Part shown: piece by piece, positions 1-10,806 of the stretch
Layout: the number at the start of each line of letters is the position of its first letter
Numbering within the stretch: the stretch's first letter is position 1
Assembly (NCBI GenBank): GCA_004194705.1
Contig: SADC01000273.1
Coordinates: 141,628-205,627, forward strand
DNA from: Ditylenchus dipsaci
Lineage: Eukaryota > Nematoda > Chromadorea > Rhabditida > Anguinidae
Direction: 5' to 3'
Length of the DNA: 64,000 bases
Translations under genes and position numbers: made by a program
The notes under the pieces: model-generated
Seen by the model: only the letters and a program-made list of their open reading frames with translations
What the model was told of the DNA's origin: nothing
Databases searched by the model: none

Positions 1-140
1 ATGGTCCGGGATAAGGGCTGACCCTTCGGGGTACATTGTCCGGGCCAAGGGCTGACCCTTTGATTGCTCAATATAAAAGTTGTTTTACCTTGGTCCTCCA
101 AGGCAAAAAGTCGATTTTTGGTCAAAAAAAAATTTTTCTG

Positions 141-245
141 TAACGAATCCGTGTAACGAATCGTCAATGTAACGAATCGGTGTAACGAATCGTCAGTGTA
201 ACGAATCGGTGTAACGAATCAGTTTTTGTAACGAATCGGTTGTAT
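141..245. repeat. Short tandem array, unit GTAACGAATCGGT
   Basis: Six or so copies of a 13-16 bp unit (GTAACGAATCGGT and variants) follow one another. A similar GTAAC-word array forms the arms of the element at 15836-17645, so this may be one arm of a foldback element whose partner lies outside the window. Bases 1-140 show a direct repeat of GGGCTGACCCTT but no coding signal. Confidence 0.7.
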
Positions 246-327
246 ACCGACACAGGCCCATCAACCAGAAGATGTTAAACATAGTTTTGAATATTGGGGC
301 GTTCTACCAGGCTGTAATTTTTTATTT

Positions 328-605
328 TGACATCCTACATCCACATCCGGCCTAAAAAATTTTGACATCCACATCCGACCCAAAAATTTTCCGACATCCA
401 ACATCCACATCCGACATCCGGATGTGAAATTTTTGACATCCGAAACATCCGAAAACATCCGAAAAATCCATGTAAAATCAATGAAACATCCGCTGACATC
501 CGACCTGAAAATTTATTGACATCCACATCCACATCCGACATCCGACCCAAAAATTTTTGACATCCAACATCCACATCCGCCGGATGTGGATGTTTCGGAT
601 GCCCT
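328..605. repeat. CATCC-rich tandem array ending in an inverted copy
   Basis: Units of GACATCCACATCCGAC alternate with AAAAATTTT spacers. The array ends at 577-605 in the reverse word (CCGGATGTGGATGTTTCGG), so the right edge is a short foldback. Open frames here are products of the repeat. From 606 to about 809 there is no recognised gene; it may be intron of the DLAT gene. Confidence 0.7.
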
Positions 606-809
606 TTTAGAGTGGTTTAAACGCGATCCGGGAAGAAGGTCACATTTCGCACTCCGGCCTTCTAGGTTGGAGCCTATAACTTGGAGACCACCTAGACGCA
701 TATTTTTTATTGTTTATAGTACGTTTTCTTTTATTGTTTTAGGTGAAAAAAATAAGTTAGTATCTTGCAGTACTCTTAGAACACTAAATGTCTGTCCAAT
801 TTTTTTTAC

Positions 810-2506
810 CTGAAACTCGCTGGGCTGCAATTTTCCTTCTCTCGCCTTTGCGGCAAGCTTTGAACTTCTTCACTAATTGTAGCCAATCCCTAGAAAAAAT
901 ATTTTGGTCTATATATTTGCCCAAACAAGCGTTTACCTTGTGGTGTGCATTGAAGACAATAGGGGTGATGAGACCCACATCTGTGCTCACAGCCACGGAA
1001 ACATCCACATTGTTGTGCTGACGGATGAAACTGTCCATGAAGAAAGAGTTGGCCTCAGGTACTCGCAGACAGGCCAAAGCACTAGCTTTGATCACAAAAT
1101 CGTTGATAGAGATCTTCTGTGGCTTGTTCTCACCTTTCCTGCATTCTTTTCCAGCAGAGAGTTCAGCTTGGCTCGAACACTATAATTGGACAGATAATTT
1201 TATAAGGTATATTCACGGTTAAAATACCGAATTGTTAAAGTTTAAATAACCTGAGCAAGTTGTCGATGAGAATCTCAGATGTCAAATAGTAGTGAGGAAT
1301 GGTGCTCTTAGACTCGCACAATCGCTTGGCAATTGTCTTTCTCATGTTCGAAAGTGGTATATCCTGGTAGTCAGAATCTGAACCAGTTGCTTGTTGAGAT
1401 TGACCAGAAGCAACATCCGAGGCCAAAATTCTTCCACTTGGACCAGATCCAGAAATAGTCTGAATCGTATCATATGAATACACTTATTAATTACAAATGT
1501 AAGGCAAATACCGATAGTTCAATCCTTGTTCAGCGGCCAATTTCTTAGCATAAGGAGATGCTTTGACACGAGAAAAAGATGAAGAGTGTAAAGATGGAGC
1601 TGCAGCGGCAGAAATTGGCTGAGGTGGTGGCTTTGAAGCAGCAGGTTTCTCTGGTTGCTTGGCTGGAGATGGTTTGTCAGCAGTTGGTTCTCCACCACTC
1701 TGGGACTCGTCAAAGTCCTTGAATGCAGCAACATCATCTTGGTTTTCAACAATAATGCACAGCAGCTAAATTTAATTGTGTGTTTCGAAATGAAGAAACA
1801 CAAAAGCCCAACTAACCTTTCCGATCGGAATATCTTTGGCACCCTCCTGAACAAATATTTGGCAAGATAACCTTCCTCTGGTGTTTCGAATCCCATAGTG
1901 GCTTTGTCGGTTTCTATTCACATAGCAAATCCCCTTCAGCAAGCTGGTCACCCTCTTTCTTTTGCCAAGAAACAATAGTGCCTGAATATACAATAATAGA
2001 GTTATTTGCAAGAAGACTAAATTTAAATTCATTAACTGACCCATTTCCATAGTTGGACTAAGAGCAGGCAGTGCAACCTTGGTGTGGTTTGGCAAGTTTT
2101 GGTGGTCCGCACCTTAATAAGTATGCCAATAAAACTTTAAAGCGGAGCTTATGACAAGTCTGGCTAGATAAACGGTTTAAAACCTACATCTCTTCGAGGT
2201 AGTTCCAATCAATCGCCTTCCACATCCGAGTGACCAACCAGTTTGCAATGATTTACAGCTAAGGTTTGACTAAAATAAGATTTTGGTCAGATTACTGGAG
2301 AGACTAAAAAATATCACAGTAGCAGAGACACAACTGGGATTCCTAGAAACACTTGTCCTACTGGACCACTGGGATTGGGCAGGACTTTGATTGAATGAGC
2401 TGCTAGATAAATGACGGACTAGGTATGGACCTGCGCGACTTTGTGCACGACATACCACCGGATTACAAATTCGGGAAAGCATGATACTTTGCTTTGCTAA
2501 GCTCAA
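810..2506 (-). CDS. DLAT: Dihydrolipoamide acetyltransferase (E2 of pyruvate dehydrogenase), 3' end missing
   Basis: This is the E2 core of the mitochondrial pyruvate dehydrogenase complex, which transfers acetyl groups from lipoyl-lysine to CoA. Exons read right to left: 2506 to about 2320 (Arg/Ser-rich leader, probable mitochondrial presequence), 2258-2188, 2112-2041, 1981-1817 (lipoyl domain with the lipoylation motif ETDKAT), 1765-1512 (Pro/Ala/Lys-rich linker, then a subunit-binding domain with ASPYAKKLA), about 1460-1251 (SGSGPSGRI, then [15 protein letters not shown]), 1179-937 ([20 protein letters not shown]) and 889-810 ([15 protein letters not shown]). Introns are mostly 40-100 nt. 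The last donor at 809 is intact, but the rest of the catalytic domain, including the HxxxDG active site, is not in the window. Four one-base deletions break the frame near 855, 1134, 1858 and 1914, three in A or G runs. Family identity is clear. Whether the gene is intact depends on whether those deletions are assembly errors. Confidence 0.93.
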
Positions 2507-2661
2507 TACTCTTGCAAGTAGGCAGCTGATAAAATAAATAAAGTGCCTACAAATGGGCTGATAATCACCAAGTGAAAAGATTGGAAAAATCAGAGGAATT
2601 TTTGAGAGTTTTCGTTGCAGGATGCAAATATTTTAACAGTATAATTTTGACTAAATTCGAT

Positions 2662-2851
2662 GGTTATCCGACATTTGCGCGCCACGACATTTCCGCGCCG
2701 ACATTTGCGCGCCGACATTTGCGCGCGCGACATTTCCGCGCCGACATTTCCGCGCCGACATTTCCGCGACGATGTTTCCGCGCCGACATTTGCGCGACGA
2801 CATTTCCGCGCCGACATTTCCGCGCCAAAATTGTTTTTTCTGGTCAAACAG
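2662..2851 (+). repeat. Left TIR of the MULE, built of about 16-bp tandem repeats
   Basis: The tip GGTTATCC is followed by about ten copies of (A)CATTTCCGCGCCG or CATTTGCGCGCCG. The inner edge, up to a CTGTTTGACCAG-type word, matches the right TIR in inverted orientation along its whole length. Open frames here on both strands are artefacts of the repeat. Confidence 0.9.
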
Positions 2852-3029
2852 ATGGATTTAAACCTTAAAGAGAGAACCACAGCCTGGTCAAAACTCCTTA
2901 GCTATATCCAGACCATACCAGTAACAATATTCTGCTACAAATCTGTTTTCTCTTTATTAGTTAACTTGACTTTTGCTCAAAAGGCTATTGATAATGAATT
3001 CATGTGCTCAATTTTTAATTTTTTTCAGA

Positions 3030-4766
3030 ATGGCGTCTCTATCGAGCAAAATGAGAACATTGGTTTTGTGCGATGGCTATGAAATGCGTCACGACAAATC
3101 GAATACTTTGCGAACGATTCAATATTGGCGGCGCTTGAAAAAGTTTTGCAGTGGAAGGGCCACGTCTGAATTCGGTGGAATTAGCAATCTGGAGCCAACA
3201 AAAGCACATAACTGCCGTAAAAGCTCTAGCAAATCGAGGTATTTGATTATAAAACTAAGTTTCATCATTGTATGCATTGTATTTAGCTCCGTCAGCAAAT
3301 CGCCAGAATGAAGATGGATGCCATTTCCAGCTATACAAAGCCTACTATCGATGTGATCTCATCAGGAAAAGAAGGTATATCAGATGCAGAGCTGCTTCGC
3401 CTTCCGAATGACAGAGCTCTTCAGCGAATGATTCAGCATGTAAGACAGCCAATTGGTGCCAGCAGTGTGGACAAGGCTCTTCTGGAAATCGAATGGTTGG
3501 ACTTCTTTACTCAAACGAAACAAGGGAATCCATCCCTTCTTGTTGACTCTCGGTAAAAAAATCGAGAAAATATGAGCAAACCTGCATATCTTCATATTCT
3601 AGCACAGTTCAGCCAACCAAGCCGCCATTTTTCATCTTCCTGTTGCAGTCTAGGATGGACCTTCTTAACCGAAATACTCAGTGGGCCGTGGATGGGACGT
3701 TCTTTTGTGCACCGAAGAATTTCTACCAGCTCTACACGATAAATGCTTTTCGGGCTGAAACAACTCTGCCAGCTGCTTATTGTCTCCTTCCGAACAAAAG
3801 TTCCGAAACATATAACCGCATGTTCTCAGCTTTGCAAGATTGTGGTCTCCAGAGACCTGCATCTGTGATAGCAGGTAAAATACATATATTTTGACAGCGC
3901 ATATACACTGTTTATTTAAGACTTTGAGATCACACGAATAAAAGCTCTCTCCAGTGTCTTTGGCGAGGTCGATCTGTCCAAGTGCTGTTTGTTTCACTTG
4001 TCGAAGAATGCGTTTGCTCATGTGCAGTCAAAGGGCCTAATGCATGCCTACCTAGATGAAGAAGCTAAGATTCTATTCCGCTCCCTGGTATCGCTTGCTT
4101 TTCTCCCGACAGCCGAAGTGGCATGTGGTTTCGATGAAATAGCGATGAAATTGGACTCTCTGCTCCTTTTCAATGAACTCGGTCTCGAAGACAACCTTGA
4201 AGGTGAATTTTCTAGTCAAATAACATCAGCTCTTGACAGTCTGAAACTTTTCAGAATACTTGAGTTACTTCGAAAAAACATATATTCGCCGGCGTGTTGG
4301 TAGAATGACCAAGGATGGGCTCTTTCCAATTGCTTACTGGAATTGCAGAAAAGCTGCTATCGATGGGTTGCCAAGAACTAACAATGCTATTGAGGGCTGG
4401 CACAATGCTTTCAATCGTCGGTTCTCAAAAGCACACATGCCACTAAGCCAGTTCATAGTTCGAATGCAAGCTGAAGAAGAAAAGACTCGTCAAATTCTAC
4501 TCCGGTACGATTTTAGTATGGAAGCAAACTTTTATTTTAAAATTATATTTAGAGCTCAGGTCAATCCAGCTGAAGCTTTACAACAAGTGCGCCGATCGAG
4601 TGAAATTCAAAGGGAAGCAAATATCAAACTTTTGGTGGAGGGGTATAATTCCGATGACCGTCTTCAATTTCTTCAATCTATTCAGCATCATCTAGCAAGG
4701 TTTGCAGTGCCCAGCAATTTAGGGAGCCAAGAGGAACAAGAATATGTTAGTGATCTTGAAAACTAA
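3030..4766 (+). CDS. FLYWCH zinc-finger MULE transposase
   Basis: Six exons: 3030-3238, 3287-3552, 3603-3874, 3921-4202, 4255-4504 and 4553-4766, with 46-52 nt introns. Exon 1 encodes a FLYWCH-type DNA-binding finger (LVLCDGYEMRHDK, YWRR, CSGRAT, AHNC). The DDE core shows WAVDGTF (first Asp), a DFEITRIKAL segment (second Asp), a CCLFHLSKN metal-ligand type motif, and RTNNAIEGWHNAFN carrying the third acidic residue. This order is typical of animal MULE transposases, which cut DNA at the element's TIRs. The phases of exons 1 and 2 do not match by one base, consistent with the indel errors seen elsewhere. The gene lies centrally between matching TIRs, so this is probably the autonomous member of its group. 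Confidence 0.9.
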
Positions 4767-4814
4767 AAATTTTGTTATTGCCCTTTGTTAACGTTATTTG
4801 GTGCGTTTTTATGC

Positions 4815-4820
4815 AATAAA
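4815..4820 (+). terminator. Poly(A) signal AATAAA of the MULE transposase
   Basis: AATAAA lies about 50 bases after the stop codon, in an AT-rich 3' flank. Confidence 0.6.
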
Positions 4821-5141
4821 GTAACTTAGAAAAGTTTGAATCTCTTGCTAAATAACACGATCGAAGGTTTGAATAAAAATGATTGGTGGTCTTATGTTCG
4901 TCTCACCTATCCTGGTGCTGAGACCTAGATGGGTGAAATCTTTTTGTTCATCAAACTATGTTCAGCTCACGAATCTGGGTAGCATACCTTGCTATTAGTA
5001 ACTTTTAATTGAATTTTAAAAAGTTTTGAGTTTCGGAGTTGGAAGTCCTTCGGGATTGATGATGGAACAAACCCCAACTGATCCGAACTAATCCTAATTG
5101 ATTCCAATACATCACAATTGATCCAAACTTAATCCCAACTA

Positions 5142-5313
5142 CCGTATATCCTCTAATAAAGCACCTTGGGCTTTATTTTTTGATCCCCCGAAAATCTCGA
5201 AATTGTAAATCAAAAATGGCCCTAACTCTGAAGTTCTAGTCAAAAAAAGAGGGGGCGTGGTGTGGGGAGAAGGGGCTCTATTAGAGAGAGGGACTCTATT
5301 AGAAGAAATACAG
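5142..5313. mobile_element. Tigger/pogo-type MITE inside the MULE
   Basis: TA-flanked ends read CCGTATATCCTCTAATAAAG and the inverted CTCTATTAGAAGAAATACAG. The same CCGTATTTNCTCTAATA tip occurs at 7261, 52321 and 57952. No coding capacity is seen. Confidence 0.65.
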
Positions 5314-5626
5314 TAGTCTAATTAGCCATCTCAATAATAAATAATGAGCCAATCTTGACTACTCGAGTACCACCACCTGAATACTACCCAAGTATCATCA
5401 TCGAGGTACCTGGCTAACACTACCAGGACTAGTGAGAATGGGTTTGGACCGTTAAAGGTAGATTAACACCACTCAGGATAGTTGATGATGATTGAAGATC
5501 AAATAAGACCACTGAAGATTGTTCAGAACTGCTGAAAGCATTCGAGACCGCTAAGGGTGGTTCATAACCCCTAGGAATGGTGAAAAAAACTAAGACGAGA
5601 AAGAACCATTCAGGAAAGTTGTTGAG

Positions 5627-5816
5627 CTGTTTGATCAGAAAAAACAATTTTGGCGCGGAAATGTCGGCGCGGAAATGTCGTCGCGCAAATGTCGGCGCGG
5701 AAACGTCGTCGCGGAAATGTCGGCGCGGAAATGTCGGCGCGGAAATGTCGCGCGCGCAAATGTCGGCGCGCAAATGTCGGCGCGGAAATGTCGTGGCGCG
5801 CAAATGTCGGATAACC
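5627..5816 (-). repeat. Right TIR of the MULE
   Basis: This is the reverse complement of 2662-2851 with the same length and the same order of subrepeats. It ends in GGATAACC followed by the 8-bp target duplicate. Confidence 0.9.
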
Positions 5817-5837
5817 AATTTGATTGCATACTTTTAA

Positions 5838-6027
5838 AGGACCATATTCTTTGCGCGCAGTAGCATGTGCAAATTTGAATTGGCGGTGGACACTTCTCTT
5901 TCGTCTATCAGTGTGCTCTTTTGAGTCGTTTCGAATGACTCCAAAGAGCAAACTGATAGACGAAAGAGAAATGTTCCCCGCCAATTCAAATTTTGCAAAT
6001 TCCACTGCGCGCAAAAAGCATGGTCCT
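5838..6027. mobile_element. TTAA-flanked hairpin MITE, copy 1
   Basis: A 190-bp near-perfect palindrome bounded by TTAA (5834-5837 and 6028-6031). The tip is AGGACCAT and the conserved inner stem is GGACACTTCTCTTTCGTCT. Related copies are at 22594-22783, 53565-53780 and 59014-59205. The outer half of the stem (GCGCGCAGTAGCATGTGC) is not shared with those copies. From 6032 to 6287 only a GGGATCCCGTCGCG-type fragment is seen, which also occurs at 32960 and 51300. Confidence 0.85.
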
Positions 6028-6295
6028 TTAAGTAGAGACGGAAAGAAGCCTTCGGGACGGGATTTTCAGCCGAAAAATTTCGGGATCCCGTCGCGATCTC
6101 GTTCAAATTAGGGAATTTTTTTAAATAAAGAGAAAAACACAAAAAATTCACATATTTTTTGTCATATTTTCACACGATCGGCTATTTTAAACAGCAATTT
6201 TTCGTAGAGCTGGCCGACTTTTTTGGACAAATGTGATTTTTTTTCAAATTTTATCTTTTTTATGAAAACTCAAATGAAAGCTTAGAACTTTGGCT

Positions 6296-7097
6296 CAGGG
6301 ATGAGCTTTTGTAACTTTTTGCGGGAAATAGTTACAAATTTTGCATTTGAAAAATAGTTACAGCCTGTAACTATTTTGACCTTTGTAACTATTCTTGTAA
6401 CTATTTCTCGCCACGAAAGTAATAATTTAAAAAAAAAAGTTACAGCGTGTAACTATTTTTGTCTTTGCTGTAGTTTCTCGGCACGAAATCAGCGATTAAA
6501 CTTTTTTTAAACTAAATTTGGTCAATTTTGTAAAAATTTCAGGGTAGGCAAAAACCAGATGGCTTAGGACCCACTTCAGAATTGTCAAAAGCCAAAAATA
6601 ATTGGTTTTTGGGATTTACTAAATCAGAATTCCAGTCAGATGGTCTTAATCGCTCAGAAACTTAGTTTAGGGTGGTTTAGAGTGGAATAACGTGCAATTC
6701 TGAGCAATTAAGTCAATCTGACTGGAATTCTGATCCGCTCAGTCGATTTTTCGCAACAAGTTTCCCCCTGTAATAAACCCCCGAAAACAATTATTTTTGG
6801 ATTTTGGCCATTCTGGAGTGGGTTCTAAGCCACCTGGTTTTTGCCTACCCTGAAATTTTTACAAAATTAACCAAATTTAGTTTAAAAAAAGTTTAATCGC
6901 TGATTTCGTGCCGAGAAACTACAGCAAAGACAAAATAGTTACACGCTGTTACTATTTTTTTTTAAATTATTACTTTCGTGGCGAGAAATAGTTACAAGAA
7001 TAGTTACAAAGGTCAAACTAGTTACAGGCTGTAACTATTTTTCAAATGCAAAAATTTGTAACTATTTCCCGCAAATAGTTACAAAAGCTCATCCCTG
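6296..7097. mobile_element. hAT-like foldback element
   Basis: An 802-bp palindrome with arms of about 380 bp. The ends are CAGGGATGAGCTTTTGTAAC and its reverse complement. The flanking 8-bp duplication is CTTTGGCT (6288-6295) and ATTTGGCT (7098-7105), one mismatch. A CAGGG tip with an 8-bp duplication is typical of the hAT superfamily. The arms hold repeated AATAGTTACA / TGTAACTATT words. There is no transposase, so it is non-autonomous. Confidence 0.85.
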
Positions 7098-7260
7098 ATT
7101 TGGCTACACATTGGTATATAAAACGTGCGTACTTGCAGAACAAAACTAAATGATTATAAAAAACATTTCGATAGCTGCATACCAAAATCGTCATTTACAA
7201 TCGCTGTTTTCAATAGAATTTCTCACTTTGCCTCGCAAGTACACAAGAAAAAGAAAAGAT

Positions 7261-7513
7261 TACTGTAAATGCTCTAATAAGCAAACAGTCTCTAACAACT
7301 CAACACCCAATACTTTGAGAACCTACATCTCGCACTGAAGAATTTTTTTGCAAAGCTGTTTTTGGCTTTTTTGAACTCCCACGAGCTCTAACAATTCCCC
7401 TTTCTAGATTTCGCGGTTTCACTAAAAAATTTCGAGATTGACCTCAAAATTTTCTGGCTTTTCGTTGATTGAAAAATAACCCGACATGTCGGCCTATTAG
7501 AGCATTTACGGTA
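7261..7513. mobile_element. Tigger-type MITE
   Basis: TA-flanked ends CTGTAAATGCTCTAATAAGC and the inverse GGCCTATTAGAGCATTTACG. The interior is AT-rich and non-coding. Confidence 0.6.
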
Positions 7514-9089
7514 AACTAAAAATAGAGTGTAAAGTTCTGAGTTATTATAATCAGAAAACTTGATTTACTCTTGGGAAAGTAAGTTATAAAAAGGCGAAAA
7601 TTTCTTCAAAAGGGCGGTCAAATTGTATTTTTTTATTATCAATTCGAAAAAGGCGACGAAATTCTTAGATTAGGTGGTACGTTTCTGATATATCCATTGA
7701 AACATGCACAAAAAATTCTATCATAAATCATAGATCAGAAAAAAAATTGAGAATTGATAGTTTGATAGTTGATGATATTGATAGTTTTTTAAAATTGATA
7801 GTTTTTAAAAGGGGGGGGACTTTATATACGCACCACCCTAGGTCACAGGTTTGACTACCACTGGGTGCATACCCTTTTTTCATCTCCTTTTATTTACAAG
7901 TTTGGTGCCAAAATGTTCTTCACACTCTCGGCTAACCAACAAGATCATCAGCGCAGGATTTCACACATACTCGAGCTTGTATTAAAGCTAAAATAGGCTG
8001 AATTTCCGAAAACTTTTTCTTTCGAGAACTTTTCGGTAGTATCCTGGAACTGACGTTTTCCCCAATTTTAATTTACATACTCATTTGCAACCTTACACTA
8101 AAATGTAGCTCTGTTTCTTAGCGTCATTTACAGTATATGTTTGTATATGTTCGTGTAAATTAAAATTGCAAAAACGTAAGTTCAAAAAAATACCGAAAAC
8201 CTACCCCTCAATAGTACTCATTTCTTCCAGGGTCAAACCTTCGAATACCAAAATAGCAATTTTACTCACCCATCCCCAATTCCTGATATGGGTAACTTAG
8301 GGTCAGGTGGGAAGGTGGTCAGGTCAGGTGGGTATCCACCGAGATATTCCTTCTAAAAATTCATCGTTGTGTAAAGAAGGCTCAATGCGCATACACCCAA
8401 CACCGGAGTAACTGAGGGCCACCACCTGAGTCATATCAGCTGAATAGTTATCAGCACCTGGATTGGATCACGTGAGTGTTGAAAATGGATTAGATTACGG
8501 TAATATCCAGGTTATTACACCCGGATCATACCTCTAAAGGTAGATCAAAATTACTGAGGACGGATGAAGAACACTGAAAATGTACCGAAAATGACCAATG
8601 AATTGTCAAATGAATTGTTGGGAATTGAGGGCTGAAAACTGTTTTTAAGACGAAAATGCAGTTCTCACTAATCAGAATCTCAATACTCTCGGTAGGTACC
8701 GACTCCAAGATGTTCGACCCCAAAATTTGGGAATAATTCTGATTATGCTAAAAATAATTTTTTCTTGCCAAAAGAACTTCTCTTAATGACAAAAAAAATA
8801 AGTTGAAAAACATATACAAAAAACCACCAACCACCCCCTCTCCAAATAACCGCCTGAAATAACACGAATTATTACAGGGAGAAGGGATGTGTGCTACTTG
8901 AAGGATACTATCTTTCGAGCCTCAAATAGAAGAAGGAAAGAAAAATTCACAATCAATTATTTTCTGCTTTTTTGCTTTTTTTTGTACCAAATTTACTCTT
9001 TCTTGTACCAAATTTTCTTATGCTTTTTTCTCTTCAATTTATTCAAGTTTTTGCACCATCATGCCCTAGAATTCTAGTTTCTAACGACA
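7514..9089. other. Non-coding AT-rich stretch with one small foldback
   Basis: No convincing coding exon was found. A weak foldback spans about 8030-8205 (AATTTTAATTTACA against TGTAAATTAAAATT, with TTTTCGGTA-type edges). A GATAGTTTGATAGTTGATG microrepeat sits at 7755-7815 and a GGTCAGGTGGG-type fragment at 8295-8335. The remainder shows no structure that I can name. Confidence 0.5.
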
Positions 9090-9091
9090 TA

Positions 9092-10804
9092 CAGGGTGGC
9101 GCAATTTTTTCGGGTACATTTGTTTTGTTCATAACTTTTTAAATTCGTGGTCATTTTTTTTTGCTGACCACTCATTCAAAAGCCCTTTCTTTGCCATTTT
9201 GTTTAAAAAAGAACGCGCCGATATGATTGAAAATCACCGAGATATGGCAGTTTTTGTGAAGGCGTTGGGTTTTGACTGTTTATCCATGTGTTTCATACAC
9301 ATTTTTTAATAAAAATTCAGATAGACATTTTTATTGATAACAAATCATAGCATGCGAAACAAAACCCCAACCAGGACTCAATGAACGTTTGCAAATGTTT
9401 GCTCCACACTTCTGCCACCAACAGCAATGCACCGGTTGAGACGCTGTTCATAGGCTTGAATTGATCGGTCAATCATCTGCTGAGGCAAATCTCGAAAGGC
9501 GTTTTGAATTCTTCTTGTCAGTTCATCCAAGTCGCTGATAGGAGATCGGTACACTTGGCTCTTGATCCAGCCCCACAGAAAGAAGTCACAGGGAGTCAAG
9601 TCCGGAGAATACGGCGGCCAAGAAAGATTCGGAGAACCACGACCCATCCACCTGTTCGCAAAAACTGCTGTCAGATAGTTGCGCACAGCTAGAAAGCAAT
9701 GAGGCGGGGCTCCATCCTAAACGAGAAAGCATTTTGTACACAATAATCATTAACCTTTAACCTACCTGCAAAAAAATCAACTGCCCGAAATTTGCCCACT
9801 GCTGAAGTTCCGGAACCACTTGATCTTGAAGGAGGCGGAGATATGAAGCACCATTGATGTTCCCCTGGATGAAGACAGGTCCGACGACTCCAGAACGACC
9901 AAGCAAAGCAAAGACTGTGACCCGAGGAGAATGGAGAAGAATTGCTTCAAACCAGTGCGGATTTTCGTCGTCCCAATAGCGGAAATTGTGTCGATTCACG
10001 CCTCCCTTCAGATGAAAATGGGCCTCGTCACAGAAAACCAAGTTGTCGAGGAAAGATGGATCCGCTTGGAAAAGAGCCAACTGAGAACAAGAAAAAGCAA
10101 CTCGAGCTGGAAGATCACGAGTCGAAGAGCATGATTCAGGCGTAGTTTGTAAGGATGAAACTTCATTTCCTTAATGCAAAAAGAGGATGAGCTCATTGTT
10201 AACTGGTGGAAAAAAAAACCCCAACCTTGAGAATACGCTGAATTGTTCTTCTTGATGGCATCCCATCTAGCATCGCTACGTTTCTTGGACTTGAATGACG
10301 ATCAGCTGTAAACAAAGAGAGTACCACGGCCTTCTTCTGATCTGTGCGCACCCACCTTAAACACATTGCATTTCACGTCGACTAAAAAATGTTCAAAACC
10401 AACTTTGTTCCTTTCTGGTCTTTTCGCTGAACACTTCCGGACTCCACGAACATTTGATTCCATCGAATAACATTGTCTCGCTTTGGCACTTGGGCATGAC
10501 GACCCATTTCCTTCGCACTCGTCGCCTGAACACTGCATAGCTGCTTTGGCTCTCGATGCACCACACGAAGATTCGCGCTTTATCTTGATTGGAGTAAGGC
10601 ATCTAAAAATCAAAAAAATGTTGAAACCCAACGCCTTCACAAAAACAGCCATATCTCGGTGATTTTTAATCATATTGGCGCGTTCTTTTCTTAAACAAAA
10701 TGGCAAAGAAAGGCTTTTGAATGAGTGGTCAGCGAAAAAAAATGACCGCGAATTTGAAAAGTTATGAACAAAACAAATGTACCCGAAAAAATTGCGCCAC
10801 CCCG
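9092..10804 (-). mobile_element. Mariner-group transposon (TA target), nearly complete
   Basis: A 1713-bp element is flanked by TA (9090-9091 and 10805-10806). The TIRs are about 180 bp and start CAGGGTGGCGCAATTTTTTC, with the right end reading CGGGGTGGCGC. It carries a transposase gene on the minus strand. Long TIRs and TA duplication place it in the Tc1/mariner group. Confidence 0.9.
9378..10602 (-). CDS. Mariner-type DDD transposase with introns
   Basis: The likely start is at 10602 (MPYSNQDKARIFVWCIESQ), a helix-turn-helix region in which PKRDNVIRWNQMFVESGSV is recognisable after a frame change. The catalytic part shows VFCDEAHFHLKG (first Asp), QDGAPPH (second Asp, across the intron at 9717-9765 with clean GT-AG) and YSPDLTPCDFFLWGW (third Asp). 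About 42 residues separate the last two Asp residues, longer than the DD34D spacing of classical mariners. An intron around 10140-10230 also joins frames. At least one frameshift lies in the N-terminal exon near 10540. The transposase would cut and paste its own element. Confidence 0.8.
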
Positions 10805-10806
10805 TA

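Larger units (their letters stand above)
2662..5816 (+). mobile_element. MULE (Mutator-like) transposon with tandem-repeat TIRs
   Basis: A 3155-bp element starts with GGTTATCCGACATTTGCGCG and ends with its reverse complement. An 8-bp target duplication flanks it: AATTCGAT at 2654-2661 and AATTTGAT at 5817-5824, one mismatch. Both terminal inverted repeats are 190 bp and nearly identical, and they consist mostly of repeats of CGCCGACATTTCCG. The element encodes a spliced FLYWCH-MULE transposase (3030-4766) and has an AATAAA at 4815. A Tigger-type MITE (5142-5313) and degenerate GACCACTGAAGAT-type repeats (about 5455-5580) lie between the gene and the right TIR. The near-identical TIRs suggest recent activity. 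Confidence 0.9.

Noticed and set aside
1025..1222. Plus-strand frames across 788-1222
   Set aside because: They are antisense shadows of the DLAT exons.
2572..3082. Arg/His/Phe-rich open frames near 2572-3082 and 5429-6014
   Set aside because: They translate the CGCCGACATTTCCG repeat of the MULE TIRs.
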